Below are positions 22,665 to 34,200 of a stretch of DNA of 64,000 nt, one piece after another (position 1 is the first letter of the stretch; every line of letters starts with the position of its first letter). The stretch spans positions 4,366,001-4,430,000 of the forward strand of contig NC_089735.1 of the NCBI RefSeq assembly GCF_035083965.1, given 5' to 3'. A program made the translations under genes and the position numbers. Source of the stretch: Branchiostoma lanceolatum (taxonomy: Eukaryota; Chordata; Leptocardii; Amphioxiformes; Branchiostomatidae). Below the pieces are notes generated by a model. It was not told the origin of the DNA, ran no database searches, and worked only from the letters and a program-made list of their open reading frames with translations.

Positions 22665-25600
22665 TCACTGTATAGAAGTGAATCCCTGATTTGTTGAGCC
22701 ATAGTCTCTAGGAGAGCTACAGCTCGTGCTTCTTTCAAAATCTTTGGCTTTTGTCAAGTAGGTCTTGTATTTGTACCGTCTGGCCAGGACCCAGAACAGT
22801 CCCAAGTCCAGAAACATCAGCCCAGCCAGGAAGAAGAGGAACCTCTCGGCGTGGCTGTTGTTCAGGTTGATGTTGAGGCGGCGGGGACTACCGATGCCTT
22901 CAACCGTGACTTAGGAGGAAGAGAAGGAAGGGGGTAAGACGAAGACTAGATTATCTATCCCTTTTATTTAGTACTGAATTGTATACCAGCTTTAAATCCG
23001 GAATAAAAAAAAAATTGTGGGGATAGTGGTATTGTGATGGTCTTATCCCATATTTTCGCCAGAAAGATTCTATGAAATCTAAATCTCCTTATGGTAAAAA
23101 GAGGGGATAAGACCTATGCCATCCCGTCTTTTCGCCAGATAGGCACTATGAAATCTCCTTATTGTAAGACGACACACTGTTAAAGAAATATGGACCGGTG
23201 AGTGCATGCAACTCACTGTCTCTATACGTCGTCTCTACCAGACTAACTGCGCTGGCTGTCGGGAGAATGATTTCGCCAGGGGAGTTTGGCCAACATAGGG
23301 TTTCATTGGCCAAGCGCCAACCTTCCCGCAGACTGACTCTCCCAGCCAATTACCGGTATTGCCATTTTTGCCGAATTCTACTATCTGTACTCCCGTAGAA
23401 GGGCATGGTGGAGGCTATAGCGTTCTAGCTGCGATATGCAGTGTGTCCGGGGGTGATGTCTTGGTCATCGTCGATGAAACGACAGACTAACAACATCCGG
23501 GGCAAGGAGGAGAGGATACCGCTGTAAGACTTTAGAAAGCAAATCAAAACAGTAATGAATCAAATAATTGACGAAATACTAGTACTGTATACTACATTCC
23601 TAGACGTTTAATAGCATAATTTATAAATCAATTCTGTTCCGATCCGTTGCACAGAAAATTGAATCCTATTTGATTGTTGAGTAATGAAATATGCATCATT
23701 AACGCTTTCGAAATGGGACTGTTTTCAGGCGTGTGCGTCGGTGATGCTACTTACTGTTAAAAGCTGATGCGATCCCGATGCTCAGGTAGCTGCCGAGGCC
23801 GAACATCAGCAGAAATAACCCCATCACGGTCCCCTTCATTCTCCTGGGGGCCTGCGTGTACGCGAAGTGGAACCCTGGGGAGAAAATTAAGTAGGTAAGA
23901 CGCAAACTCTTGCCTGTAGCCTCTCAAACCTTTAGACTGAGATAGTACGAAGCTATTCCTCTCCAAGCATAGGTTGGTGGGAGGGAAGATTATGAGCTTT
24001 TTATCATGTGTCCCGTATTTTGGCATCCATGGGGGAGCGGGACACCTAGTCCCAATGATGGGGGAGCAGACAAAAAACGGGACATAGGACAAAAAGGTCA
24101 CGATCTTCCCCCACTCTGCTTGGAGAGCAGAAGCTATGACATGATCCTTTGTCTTTGGTTTTCTACAATGTATACTCGAATAGTACACCTTCGATCGTAA
24201 GGCCTTCTTCACGAATTATGACCCACCATTTCTGTCATGTGATTTCGTGGACACGTGACATCATTGATGGGTCAAAGTCTTTTGGTTGATTTCTCTCTGC
24301 TAATCGGAAGGATACGTCGTGTTTTAGGGTTGACTGGCATTGCCGCAATCACCGTTTAGAGACCACCTGGACACAATTATCACTCATCAAAGGCATGATT
24401 GTTGGCCACGGAATGGTATCATTGACGATTTCTTTCCACCAGAGGTTATAAGCTCGTTCCCACTTCCGAGTACGCATGCGCGGTGCATGAATGGTGGGTA
24501 ATGTGAAGGCCCCTGAGACATGAACAAAACATGTCTGGATAGTGTTATGCAAATCGAGACAACGATGAAGAAGAGAAATGTTTACAAGTCAGGGGCCTTC
24601 ACCTTTGGCATATTACCCACGATTCCTGCAGCTGTCGCCGCGCATGCGTACTCGGAAGTGTGAACAAGCTTATAAAGCCCACCTGTGACGACCACCATAA
24701 TCTCCGTTTAAGAACCACCTTTAAGAACACAATTATCACTCATCAGAGGCATCAACCACGGATTTGGATTTGCAACAGTGCAATAATACACGTGGGACAC
24801 AGGCAGCTATTGCTGATGTCGTGACCCACACACATAATGTACCCGTTTTTACGTGGGCGGAGTGGGGAAAGTCGTGTAAAGTGCCCAAGGGCACAAGATC
24901 GGTATGGTGGCGTCAGGGGATTCGGACCCGGGACCCCTGGGTTCTGAGTTTAAAATCCTACCGTTACGCCACACGACCCCTATACGGAATGGTAACATTG
25001 TCGATTTATTTCCAACGGAGGTACTAGGTTATGAAGCCCACCTGTGACGACCGCCATGATCTCGCTGACGCCGCTGAGAAAGAACTGCGGGACCTGGATG
25101 AAGACGGACAGGTCCGTGGCGTTGTACACCTGTCCGCTGATGTTCTGATGAAACACGCTGCCCTGGTGATGAACCTTGCCGCGATACACTTCCACGGCAC
25201 CAGCTGCCGTCACAGACAACATAGACAGGAACATGCCAACACCTAGTGGAAAAAGTCATACAGTAAACGCCGCTTAATTACACAGCGGATTAACGCACAC
25301 TCCGGTTAACTGCACGAAATCCTACAGTCCCAAACCGGTTCCCATTCATTCGATTGTTAGTGACTCCGTATATCTGCAATACGTTTTTGATAAACTGTAA
25401 AAAAATCAGTTAAGATAATTTCTAGGTTCGAATATATGAATCTGTATTTGCTTTAACCTCCAGCCTGCTAATGTAGCCGTTGGGACCAAATGTGTATTGG
25501 TTAGTAATGGGGTTAAGCAGCAAGTAGAATGTGGAATTGCATAAGCCTCTTCCTTAGAACTGATGCCTACCATACAACAAATCATTGACTTGATTTAAGA

Positions 25601-28600
25601 TTAGACTTTCAATCAGCCGGGACGGAGGCCGATACAGACTTCCGACCACCTTTGATCCAACAATGACGTCATTTGCGAAAGGTCATTTCAACCTTCTTTC
25701 CCGTTGTCGGATCGAAAGTTGAAACTGTAATCAAGAGGTTATATTACCCATGCGCTGTAGGTAGGTGGGACGCCAGCCGCTCTTGCTGAGACAGGGGTAC
25801 ACCACCATGTCCATGAGCGGCACCATCAGCAGAATGCTGACGGGGTTAATCAGAGACACGACGATGGTTGAGTAGAAGAAGTCGTCTTTGTCAAGCTCTG
25901 GGAGCCTGAGGTAACGGCTCTGAATCAGGTATGTTGTTGACATCTGAAGAAACATATAACGTAGATTACTCGAGGGAAAGTGTATGCCTGGGAACTATAC
26001 CGTCGGGAGCTCCCCGTATCTCTACGGCGCAGGGAGTGGTGCCCGCCCGCCCAGACAGATTAGCCCGCTCGGGGGTGGGATTACGGCCTTGACTTAATTA
26101 GCTCGCTCCCGAGGCGGCGAAACTACGAGGGCTGCGAAACTCTATATGGCAACTAAGAAGACAGGCTGACAGAAACGTGTCATTATAGCAGACTGGGCCC
26201 GGTAAAACACTCATAAGCCGACCCGTAGAGACTGGGACCAGGCTAGACTCACTGACCGCAATCTGGGACGCATTGGATTAAGAGACCTACTTCCGGGCAA
26301 GGAGGTTAACCTCCTTGTTCCGTGTACGCGCTCTGAATGGACCACTGATTACATAGCTGGAAATTCTGGAATGCCAGCTTTTCAAGTGACGGTGTCCACA
26401 GAGTGTGCGCGGAAACATTGCAGAAATATTTGTGGAATAGTTGGAATTCTTTGGAACCAGACGTATACCACTATTAGGCTTACTCCTGAGGCTTCGCCAA
26501 AATGCCGTTTCTTACCTGAGAGTAGAGGGTGAAGTACACGAGCATTGTCAGAAATATTCCCAGGATGCTTAGTAACTGTTTTATGTCGTCAACTTCCTCA
26601 TCCGGGTACCTTCCCCCTTTACTACGTTTGGCCCTGAAAGAAGGCAAGAGAGTAATGTGATTAATTTCAGGTAAAAAGGTAAAGGTCAAGTCAGTCCCAT
26701 AGTTTTTTTGAGGCTGTAGGGACAGTGGGTTGTTATCCACTTTGTCCAGGGTACGGTATTGGAAGGTGGGCCCCCCTCCTCTCCTTCCAACGCCTTTTAC
26801 TTGTACCGAAGTCAGGTACCCATATTTACACCTAGGTGGAGTGATTTCCCAAGGACACAACATTCGTGGCATGTTTGGGGATTCGAACACAGGACCTCTG
26901 GGTTTATCTCAGGTCCAAAGACCCTAATCGTTTGGCCAACACGACGCCACACAAATGTATAGGGAATAATTTTACCTAATCTGTAAATATACATAATTGA
27001 ATACCCGGATCTTTTTGCACTTTTAACTCAAACAATTAAGAAAACGACATTACAATCACAGATGTATGCAGAAATGAACACTAAGATGTGGCCAAGAAAA
27101 ATCCGTGCACTTGACATTAATGGAAAGAACTTCCGTTCTTACCGGTCCAGCCATCTCAAAAGATCCCTGTCTTCATTGCTGCTATCGACTGAAGTGCTGT
27201 AGGACTGGTCTCTCATTCTGGACACGTTTCTGCTCTGCTGAGTGGTCTCGGCTCGGTTGCTAACTATCCCTATCAAGATCTTAAACAGTTGTTCTGAAAG
27301 AAAAAAAGTAAAATCACGTTTTTGTGGGCTTACTGGAAAATACAGCTGCAGCCAGTACAGCCGCAATGTCGCGTCAACCAAGATGTAGTCATTGAATGAG
27401 TGAATCTCTCGGCATCCTGTGTAAGCGTTGCACAGAAAAGTGCCTCTTATTCTATAGAGTTTTACATATAAATCATATGACACCACATACTAGAAGCTAA
27501 AGCGGGGATCTCACTGGACTGCGGCACTTTGGCGACCTCGTTGCAACCGTGCGATTTGACAGAGTTTATAATTTCATCGATAAAAACGAATCTTTTTTAA
27601 CTTTGTGTGTTTTGTTGTCAACGGTAACACAAATCCAATTTAGGGCGCAGCGACGCCGCCAAATTGCCGCACTTTCAGTGAGATAGCCGCTTTAGTCTAT
27701 TGAGTTTTGCATATAAATCAAATAATATTAATTACATACTAGAGGCAGAATGCATCTAAGTAGATGTACCTTTCTGGGGCTCCTGTCGGTAACGCTTGTA
27801 TCCTGACCAAAAGAAAATGGCGGCCAATGTTACAGCCACGCTGATACCGGCGTAACCGTAGACGTGATGATCCGTCTGGTACAGGTAGTAGGTCACTAAA
27901 GTGTAGGCGATGACGGAGCCAAAGTTTCTGCACCAGTAGTACCTGCAAACACAACAAGTGTGTCAATGAAAACTTACTGCCACGGCAAAGATGTCTGGGT
28001 TGATCTTACTTCATGTAACACAAGCACCAAATGCAACGTAGCACCCTTAATTCTGCCATGATATTTGTTCAAAGCAGTAAGGAGCTTGCAGTTGTAGCCT
28101 AGTTTCTATTACAGAAATACCTTGGAATAGTAGGAATTGTTTGGAACCAGGTGAATACTATTAGGCTTTCTCCTAAAGCTTCGCTCTGAACAAAAGGAGA
28201 ACACGTGTTCAGCAATGTCATTATGATGTCAAAGTCATTCCCACATCATGTGGTTTGAGGAGAGCCACACCCACTGAAAAGAGTAAGGGTCCTTCCTGCA
28301 GCTGGTGTGAGGGGATCAAATAAATCAGTCCGGATGTGCAGCTTGTACTCTTCAGTACAAACATGGCGTGTTACGCCATGAGGCGTGGTTTATTCGGTAT
28401 GCAATACAAAAAAGAAATAGATAAACAGACAAACAAACAAATTAGAGTCCTTGGGCCACACGTCTGCGCCAGTACTACAGTAGGGGGCTAGTCCACTGGT
28501 TTCTTACCAAAGGAAGTATCGATGGACTTTTCTCTCCTGCTCACTCTCGTCCCCAGTGTCCCTGAACTGCTCGGCACCATACAGGCCCAGGTTGGACTGG

Positions 28601-29552
28601 CTGCCTCCCGTTCCCAGGACAACGAGACACAGTCCGGTGACGTAAAGAGCGGGAACCGTGTTATCTTCATCATTGGTGTCATCACATGCTTGTGCCGACC
28701 CGACAAGAAACAGGGTACCTGGCATCAGATGTGTATCAAAGAATACAAAAATGTAGTTATGATGCAAAGAGATATTCTCTACTGAACTTTTCCAATTTTC
28801 GTTACCTATAGATGGGATTCAACTACCATAGATTTTTTACTAATAAATGCTTCCTTGTTTATAATATAAAATTCTTCTATACGTTCACAATTAAATGATC
28901 CTAAATTTTTCAATGCAATACGATCATACGTACAGATGGCACAAAATGTAGACCATGAAATAGAGCACAAATTGCTTGGGTGTACAAAGTACTATTTCCT
29001 AAGCTTTTTCAATAGTACTATCCTTTTGTGATAATCAATTGATGTTTATTTTCAGTTTCAATATCAAACTGCTTTTCTATACACATTCAGAGACCCATGA
29101 ATTTGTAGACGTCCACAAACTTTTGCTGTGCAATGCCATACATAACGATGTCACAGCATTTAAACGCTCTAATTTTGTTCAAATGGGGAAAAGACTAAAG
29201 ACAACAAAAAAGGACCCATGAAAACTCGTGAAGGCGTACCTGCGGTGTACACAAGAAGACTGGACAGGATAGTTGAGAACCTTCTCAACGCGGTGTCGGC
29301 CAGCCAGCCCCCGAAGATGTTCATGGCATAGGCGAACCCCGAGAATATCCACGTGAACTTCAGAGGGTCGTGGTACTTGGCAGGGAAACACTTCAACTCG
29401 CAGAAGATCTGCATGTTGTCCGAGATGCCGAAAAAGGCGGCCCTTTCGAACAGTTCGGTCAACATGACGCAGGCTACCGCCCATCGCGAGGCCGAAGTAA
29501 CGGCCTGGACGGTCGCTCGTGGTAGCGGTAGCAGTCGCTCGTGGCTTTCCAT
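22665..29552 (-). CDS. SLC15/POT-family proton-coupled peptide transporter B
   Basis: Nine exons, 5' to 3': 29240-29552, 28508-28718, 27770-27942, 27143-27293, 26516-26633, 25748-25943, 25042-25242, 23755-23874, 22665-22909. They join in phase to 575 residues, with the same intron positions as A and C. The start at 29552 (MESHERLLPLP) is chosen over the in-frame ATG at 29636 because its length fits A. Marks: TELFERAAFFG (ExxER), GGWLAD, GTGGSQSNLGLYGAEQF, and PQFFLSGVSEIMAVVTG. The PTR2-signature region reads YYWCRNFGS, with Arg where A and C have Ile. Exon 4 is longer than in A and C and adds a polar, Ser/Arg-rich insert in the central loop. It is a multi-pass membrane carrier. Its start faces that of gene C, 1.7 kb away. 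Introns carry several elements and a duplicated exon edge. Confidence 0.9.
23205..23420. repeat. dispersed repeat with CTCTACCAGACTAACT end
   Basis: CTCTACCAGACTAACTGCGC at the left and GAATTCTACTATCTGTACTC, then GGTGGAGGCTA, at the right match the ends of a copy at about 6066-6212. The internal parts differ. It is probably a non-autonomous element in the last intron of transporter B. Confidence 0.45.
23958..24130. mobile_element. inverted-repeat element, CTCCAAGCAGAGG family
   Basis: Left end CCTCTCCAAGCATAGGTTGG and right end CACTCTGCTTGGAGAGCAG are inverted. The stems continue through GGGAAGATTATGAGC and its counterpart CACGATCTTCCCCCAC. No coding capacity. It lies in an intron of transporter B. 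Confidence 0.7.
24461..24660. mobile_element. palindromic MITE with ACGCATGCGCGG ends
   Basis: CACTTCCGAGTACGCATGCG at the left end is the inverse of CGCATGCGTACTCGGAAGTG at the right end, a perfect 20-base terminal match. Inside, TGAAGGCCCCTGAGACAT is mirrored by AGTCAGGGGCCTTCACCT. A related copy with the same inner parts lies at 40103-40268 and a diverged one at 41053-41200. Confidence 0.85.
24825..24985 (-). mobile_element. tRNA-derived SINE, minus orientation
   Basis: On the plus strand GGATTCGGACCCGGGACCCC is the inverted B box, followed by ACGCCACACGACCCC. AAAGTGCCCAAGGGCACAAG is the inverted body seen at 14150-14180. It sits in an intron of transporter B. Confidence 0.7.
26008..26262. 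mobile_element. dispersed element, copy 1 of 2
   Basis: GGGAGCTCCCCGTATCTCTA, CGCCCGCCCAGACAGATTAG, AGGCTGACAGAAACG and AGACTGGGCCCGGTAAAACA all recur in the same order at 30435-30655. It has no reading frame. GTATCTCTACGG near the left and CCGTAGAGACTG near the right are partly inverted, suggesting a non-autonomous DNA element. Confidence 0.6.
26700..26958 (-). mobile_element. tRNA-derived SINE, minus orientation
   Basis: This is a nearly full-length inverted copy of the family at 14080. The tail part (TTGTCCAGGGTACGGTATTG) comes first, then the body (GATTTCCCAAGGACACAAC), the inverted B box (GGGGATTCGAACACAGGACC) and the end CGACGCCACA. It lies in an intron of transporter B. Confidence 0.75.
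27497..27694. mobile_element. MITE, third copy of the TCTCACTGG family
   Basis: AAAGCGGGGATCTCACTGGA at the left is mirrored by TTTCAGTGAGATAGCCGCTT at the right. The interior ATCGATAAAAACGAATC and GTTGTCAACGGTAACAC matches 5797-6027 and 19633-19868. It lies in an intron of transporter B. Confidence 0.75.
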
Positions 29553-30107
29553 GCGTCGAGTCGAATCGAATCTCACACCATTGAGTCGACTCTCAAACAC
29601 TTTGTATGCTAACTGTGATCTGCAAAGTTCATTCAATTATCCATGGTTTGACAATTATAAGGCTTTGACATCGTGCATCGGTGGAGGAACATTGTACTGC
29701 TGCACACTTCCGGGTTTGAGACCTTTGACCTCACATAAGGGACGATACGTACTACATACTGGGGATGGTGTGACAGGTACCTTTCTTCATGTTCACACAG
29801 TGTTGTATGACAAATAGTAATGTGGTTTCTACACCATCTGATTTGAATTTAAAGCGTGTGTTTTTCCTACACAAAACTATTCTGTCGAGGCAGTGAGGGC
29901 AATGCAAGGAAGACACGGTACACCCTGGACATGATCATCATGAAACGCCCCCTACCGAAGTGAGTAGGCGTCACATGACGACAGTGTGCCTGCCAGCCGC
30001 TGGTTCTTTCCGCTGTACGCCAGACCAATGTTGGGCGTTACCATTTGCGCGCGTGATGATCAACGTTATCTAGACCATGGGTATACTGTAAATGGGTGGT
30101 TCAATAT

Positions 30108-30300
30108 TTCGCGCTAAGGGAAAAATTGAGTGTTCGCGGTGGTTTTAAGTTCGCGGCAGCGCTATCATTTGGCTATGGTCACATACTGCTACAGAATTGG
30201 ACAAAAATGTTCGCAGTGGTTTTTGAGTTCGCGGTGAAACAGTCGCCACGAAAACCGCGAACACAAAACCACCGCGAACATTTCTGCATTTACGGTATCA
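30108..30300. mobile_element. fold-back element rich in TTCGCGGTGGTTTT
   Basis: TGTTCGCGGTGGTTTTAAGT recurs as direct and inverted copies (CCACCGCGAACATT at the right end). A second element of the same kind lies at 41310-41455 in a ferritin intron. Confidence 0.65.
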
Positions 30301-30434
30301 TGATTTTGCTGGCTTTTTTTGGGTTTCGGCTGTAAAACAATTGCGGCATTTTCGTAATTTGCTACAACAGCATAAAAATATCATCTTTCGGTAGCAGTTA
30401 ACGGCAGCTCTATAAAAACGCCCTGAGGCGAGTA

Positions 30435-30655
30435 GCCTGGAAACCATTATACCATTGGGAGCTCCCCGGTATCTCTACGGTGCTGGGAGTGGTACCCGCC
30501 CGCCCACACAGATTAGCCCGCTCGGGAGTGGGTTTACGGACTCCCGAAGACTCTATATGCCATCTAAGGCAGGCTGACAGAAACGGGCCATTATAGCAGA
30601 CTGGGCCCGGTAAAACACCCCTAAGCCGACCCGTAGAGACTGGAGACCAGGTTAT
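30435..30655. mobile_element. dispersed element, copy 2 of 2
   Basis: It has the same ordered blocks as 26008-26262 (GGGAGCTCCCCGGTATCTCT, GATTAGCCCGCTCGGG, AGCAGACTGGGCCCGG, AGCCGACCCGTAGAGACTGG), with a deletion in the middle. Confidence 0.6.
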
Positions 30656-31279
30656 GAGGCGAGAGAGTCATTACAACTTTTTCTCCCTTCATCATTTCCA
30701 GTGTCAGATATCTATGACTTTTCAACCTTTGAATAACTTTTTCTGACTCCAGTGTAATGTTTTGAAACTTCCTTTTTATTGACCTTTACAATCGCGCGGT
30801 TGCTTTGAAATTCATTTCCTCGCGGTGGTAACCTTTAAAAATCAAATCAGCTGACGACATGTTTCATAGTGAACAAAAGTCCGGTCTATATGCTTTTGGT
30901 CAAAGTTCTGAATCAATGTGCCTTGATAAATCAATGTTGAGGAATATTTGTTTCAAGTATCAATCAATATTAATTCATGTAGCTATATTCATAGGGAACC
31001 TTGTTGCTTTTGTGCCTGTTATAAAGAAACTATATTCCTCAAAATAAAGTCATCGAGCACTGAGAGTCATTGAGGTATACGTAACTGTACTGTACTACAA
31101 GTTCTGACTTCCCCGCCCGAAGCCGTCTCCTGTTTTGTTCAGTTCTGGCACTGGCGTGTGCGGGAGAAGAAAATCTCATTTGTACGACTGGCGTGCGCCC
31201 CGGAAGTGAAAGACGCCAAAGCCAGTCAGCCGTTCGAAACTGAAACAGTTTCGAATTCAAGGAAGTGCCAACCAGCAAA

Positions 31280-34200
31280 ATGGCGCTACAACAAGATCAG
31301 CAAGCTGCCGGGCGGTTTCCCCGGGTCTACAAGACGAGTCTGATCATCGGGCTGAGTGAACTGTGCGAGCGCGTGGCGTACTACGGCATAGTGTCCAACA
31401 TGGCACTGTTTACCACCTCCCATTGCTTCCCCCGCCTGTACCACGATCAACCGTCCACCTTCACCTACATCTTCACGGGTTTCGCCTATGTGCTGACGAT
31501 AGTCGGGGGTTGGCTGGCAGACGCTGTGCTCAGCCGCTTCTGGACTATCCTGGGGAGTCTGGGGGTATATATTGTGGGTGAGTGCACAGTTTCCATGACA
31601 GTTTAAGCAGGAGATTAAGAGATATTTTGACGGGTAGGGGATCATGAGTAGAGTAGAGTAGATCCTTTCGGCCAGGTAGGAAGGTCATATTCCAATTTAG
31701 GCCGCTCATCCCTTTACTGGATCATGATTCCAGGCTTGTGCATTCTAATGCTTTGTAATCATCACTGATTTATCATACTACACTATCACAGGCTGCGATT
31801 GTGAGGCAGTATTCTCCAAGCAGAGGTTGGTGGGGAAGACTAGATCGTGGCCTTCTTTATGACGCATGCCCTGTTTTCTTTCGAGAAGGAAAGGAAGGAA
31901 GAAAGAAAGAAAACGGTACATATGCGCTGAGAAGATCACGATGTTCCCCACCGACCTCTACTTGGAGATGGAGTAATTGTAACGACGCTGGGTGCGTAGG
32001 ACAGTGGGCGTCTATGCCTTTAACGATGGGCTATTGCATTACACGACATATGCCTTCAGAATGCCTGATCCTGCATGAATGCCTTCAGAAATTTTATTTC
32101 TCTCAGCGGCTTCAGACCACTTTCACTTTTGCATTTTTCCGCCATGTTGTATTCACCTGTCATTTATTGACCTATTACAAACATGGCCACTCCACTCCCC
32201 ACATTCGCAAATGATTATTCTTGGGTGATCAAGAAACATGTTGGCTGAGGACTAAATCACTGTACACTGCACAAATACTACGTTATAATTGTTACTGGAT
32301 GTTTGAAGAATTTTCTCCCACCCACTCCACACTGTAGTCTTCCCGCCACTCGTGGGCGGATCTGTGACGGACTCATGTGTGAATAGTTATAACTGCAAGC
32401 CATGTGGGCAGGAAGAGAGCGAGGCGGGTCACATTATTGCCGTGGACTTCCGATCAAAATATTTCTAAAGGGTCAACACTTTGTTGGATCTTCCTTCTTT
32501 TTTGGCGACGCCCCAGGGGCGAGCCAAATATTGTAGTATCATGCCTAGTTCCAAGAATTCCAAGTCACCAAAGAAGACAGTTCTTTACCATACATGATCC
32601 TTCCTTCTTCTTGGCTTGGAATGATACATGATCCACATCTAACATAAGCTAATACATTATCAATCCACATTACTCTATACAGCAACATAAAACCACCGTC
32701 GTCAATGCTATGTTTGTCAGCATTGCCTTTATTGTTGTATCAAAGCTTTTTCCTCCAACCTGAATGAAAAACAACATCAAAGAAATATATCACCCCACTT
32801 CGAAATCATACTTTCTAGTGTAGATCATGTATGTTCACACACGCCCTATGATTTTCCAGGTACCGTGTTCTTGATTCTATCGTCGTACTTCTGTGCCCAT
32901 GACGAGCCGCCGACCGACAGTCGTGTGCCTGTCTCGCTGTATCTGACGGGTCTGTGTCTGGTGGCCGTGGGCACCGGAGGCAGCAAGTCCAACCTAGGAC
33001 TGTACGGCGCAGGGCAGTACGGAGAATACTGCGAGAACCTGAACCACCAGCTGAAGGCCTACTTTCATTGGTGAGAAAATCAGAGCTTCTTCGAATTCCA
33101 CAAGATGCAATTTGCACTATCAATTCATTCGTTATTCCGCTGTTAAATTGCTTCTTACAGGTTCGTGATAGTGAAACAATTTTTCCCTCGTACGCGTCGA
33201 CGGGCGCCGCCAACTTAGGATTCTGACAACTTCCGGTCGCCATCTTGTTTCCGGTAGCCATAAAATCATACATATAACTGAAATGAATAGTACTCAATAT
33301 ATACACTTCTGCAAAGCACGTCACCTGTTGATAATTTTCCCCAACATAAATGCAAACCTGTCAATACTCATATTTAGAATGTTTAATCTTTTAATCTTGT
33401 CATAAAGTGTTAGGAATCATTTCTTAATTATCAAGTTGACGAATTTGTTCCGATGATGTTATTACTGTTACGTTCCGTTATTGTCAGGTATTATTGGTGC
33501 ATCAACGTGGGAGGTGCCATTGCTGTTTTAGGGGTGGCCTACCTGCAAGAAGTCCATACTCTGTACGGATATGTGGTTATCTGCATCGCCGTGCTCCTGT
33601 CCGGGGTTGTGTTCGTGATAGGGAAGCGATGGTACGAGCCAGATGAGGAGAAAGGTACGCTCATGATAATGTTATCATATCTTGAAAATGATTATAAAGG
33701 AATTAGTTTTTGCCATGATTTGCTTTGATATCTAAGCCCTCACAAATCGCTCTAGAATATAGTGTTCTAGTTTCTAGAGAGCTCAAACTAGTGGTCCTAT
33801 ACCTACCAACCTTGTGGACGCCGTAGAAAGAATGCAATCAAATGTAAAAATAGCAAGTCTTTTTCATCTTTCTTTGTTTCTCTGCTTTCTTTCCTTCTTC
33901 TTGCTTCTTTCTTATCTGGTTCTTGTTTCATTTCCTCTTCCCTCCAAGCAATCAAGAGTAGTACTCCTAGATCCTACTACAATTAGGAACCACCTGTCCT
34001 CTAACAAAGTGTTTTTCCTAACAGAGGAAGTCCTTGGTATTGTGGCGGGGATCCTCCGCGCCTCCGGGCGGGCCCAGCGGCCTGTGCAACGCGCTCCTGG
34101 TGGCTGTATGGAGCGCTGGCTCGACAGGTACTTTTTGGCGAAGCTTCAGGAGCGAGCTTGATTTTTAGATGTCTCTTCTAGCAAATTATTGGGATAAAGG

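Larger units (their letters stand above)
24345..25055 (-). repeat. tandem duplication of an exon-7 edge, split by a MITE and a SINE
   Basis: The 3' end of exon 7 of transporter B with its donor (AAGCCCACCTGTGACGACCG on the plus strand at about 25033) has a second copy at about 24676. The intron next to it is also doubled: CACAATTATCACTCATC occurs at about 24371 and 24729, and CGGAATGGTA(T/A)CATTG at about 24409 and 24986. One copy of the unit holds the MITE at 24461-24660, the other the SINE at 24825-24985. The duplication therefore predates both insertions. Confidence 0.75.
29553..31279. other. divergent intergenic region between transporters B and C
   Basis: B starts leftwards at 29552 and C rightwards at 31280, so both promoters should lie here. 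It also contains a fold-back element (30108-30300) and a dispersed element (30435-30655). No TATA box or other motif could be tied to a start with confidence. Confidence 0.55.

Noticed and set aside
32815-33324. 169-residue minus-strand frame over exon 2 of transporter C
   Set aside because: It is antisense to a well-supported exon, without start context or family resemblance.
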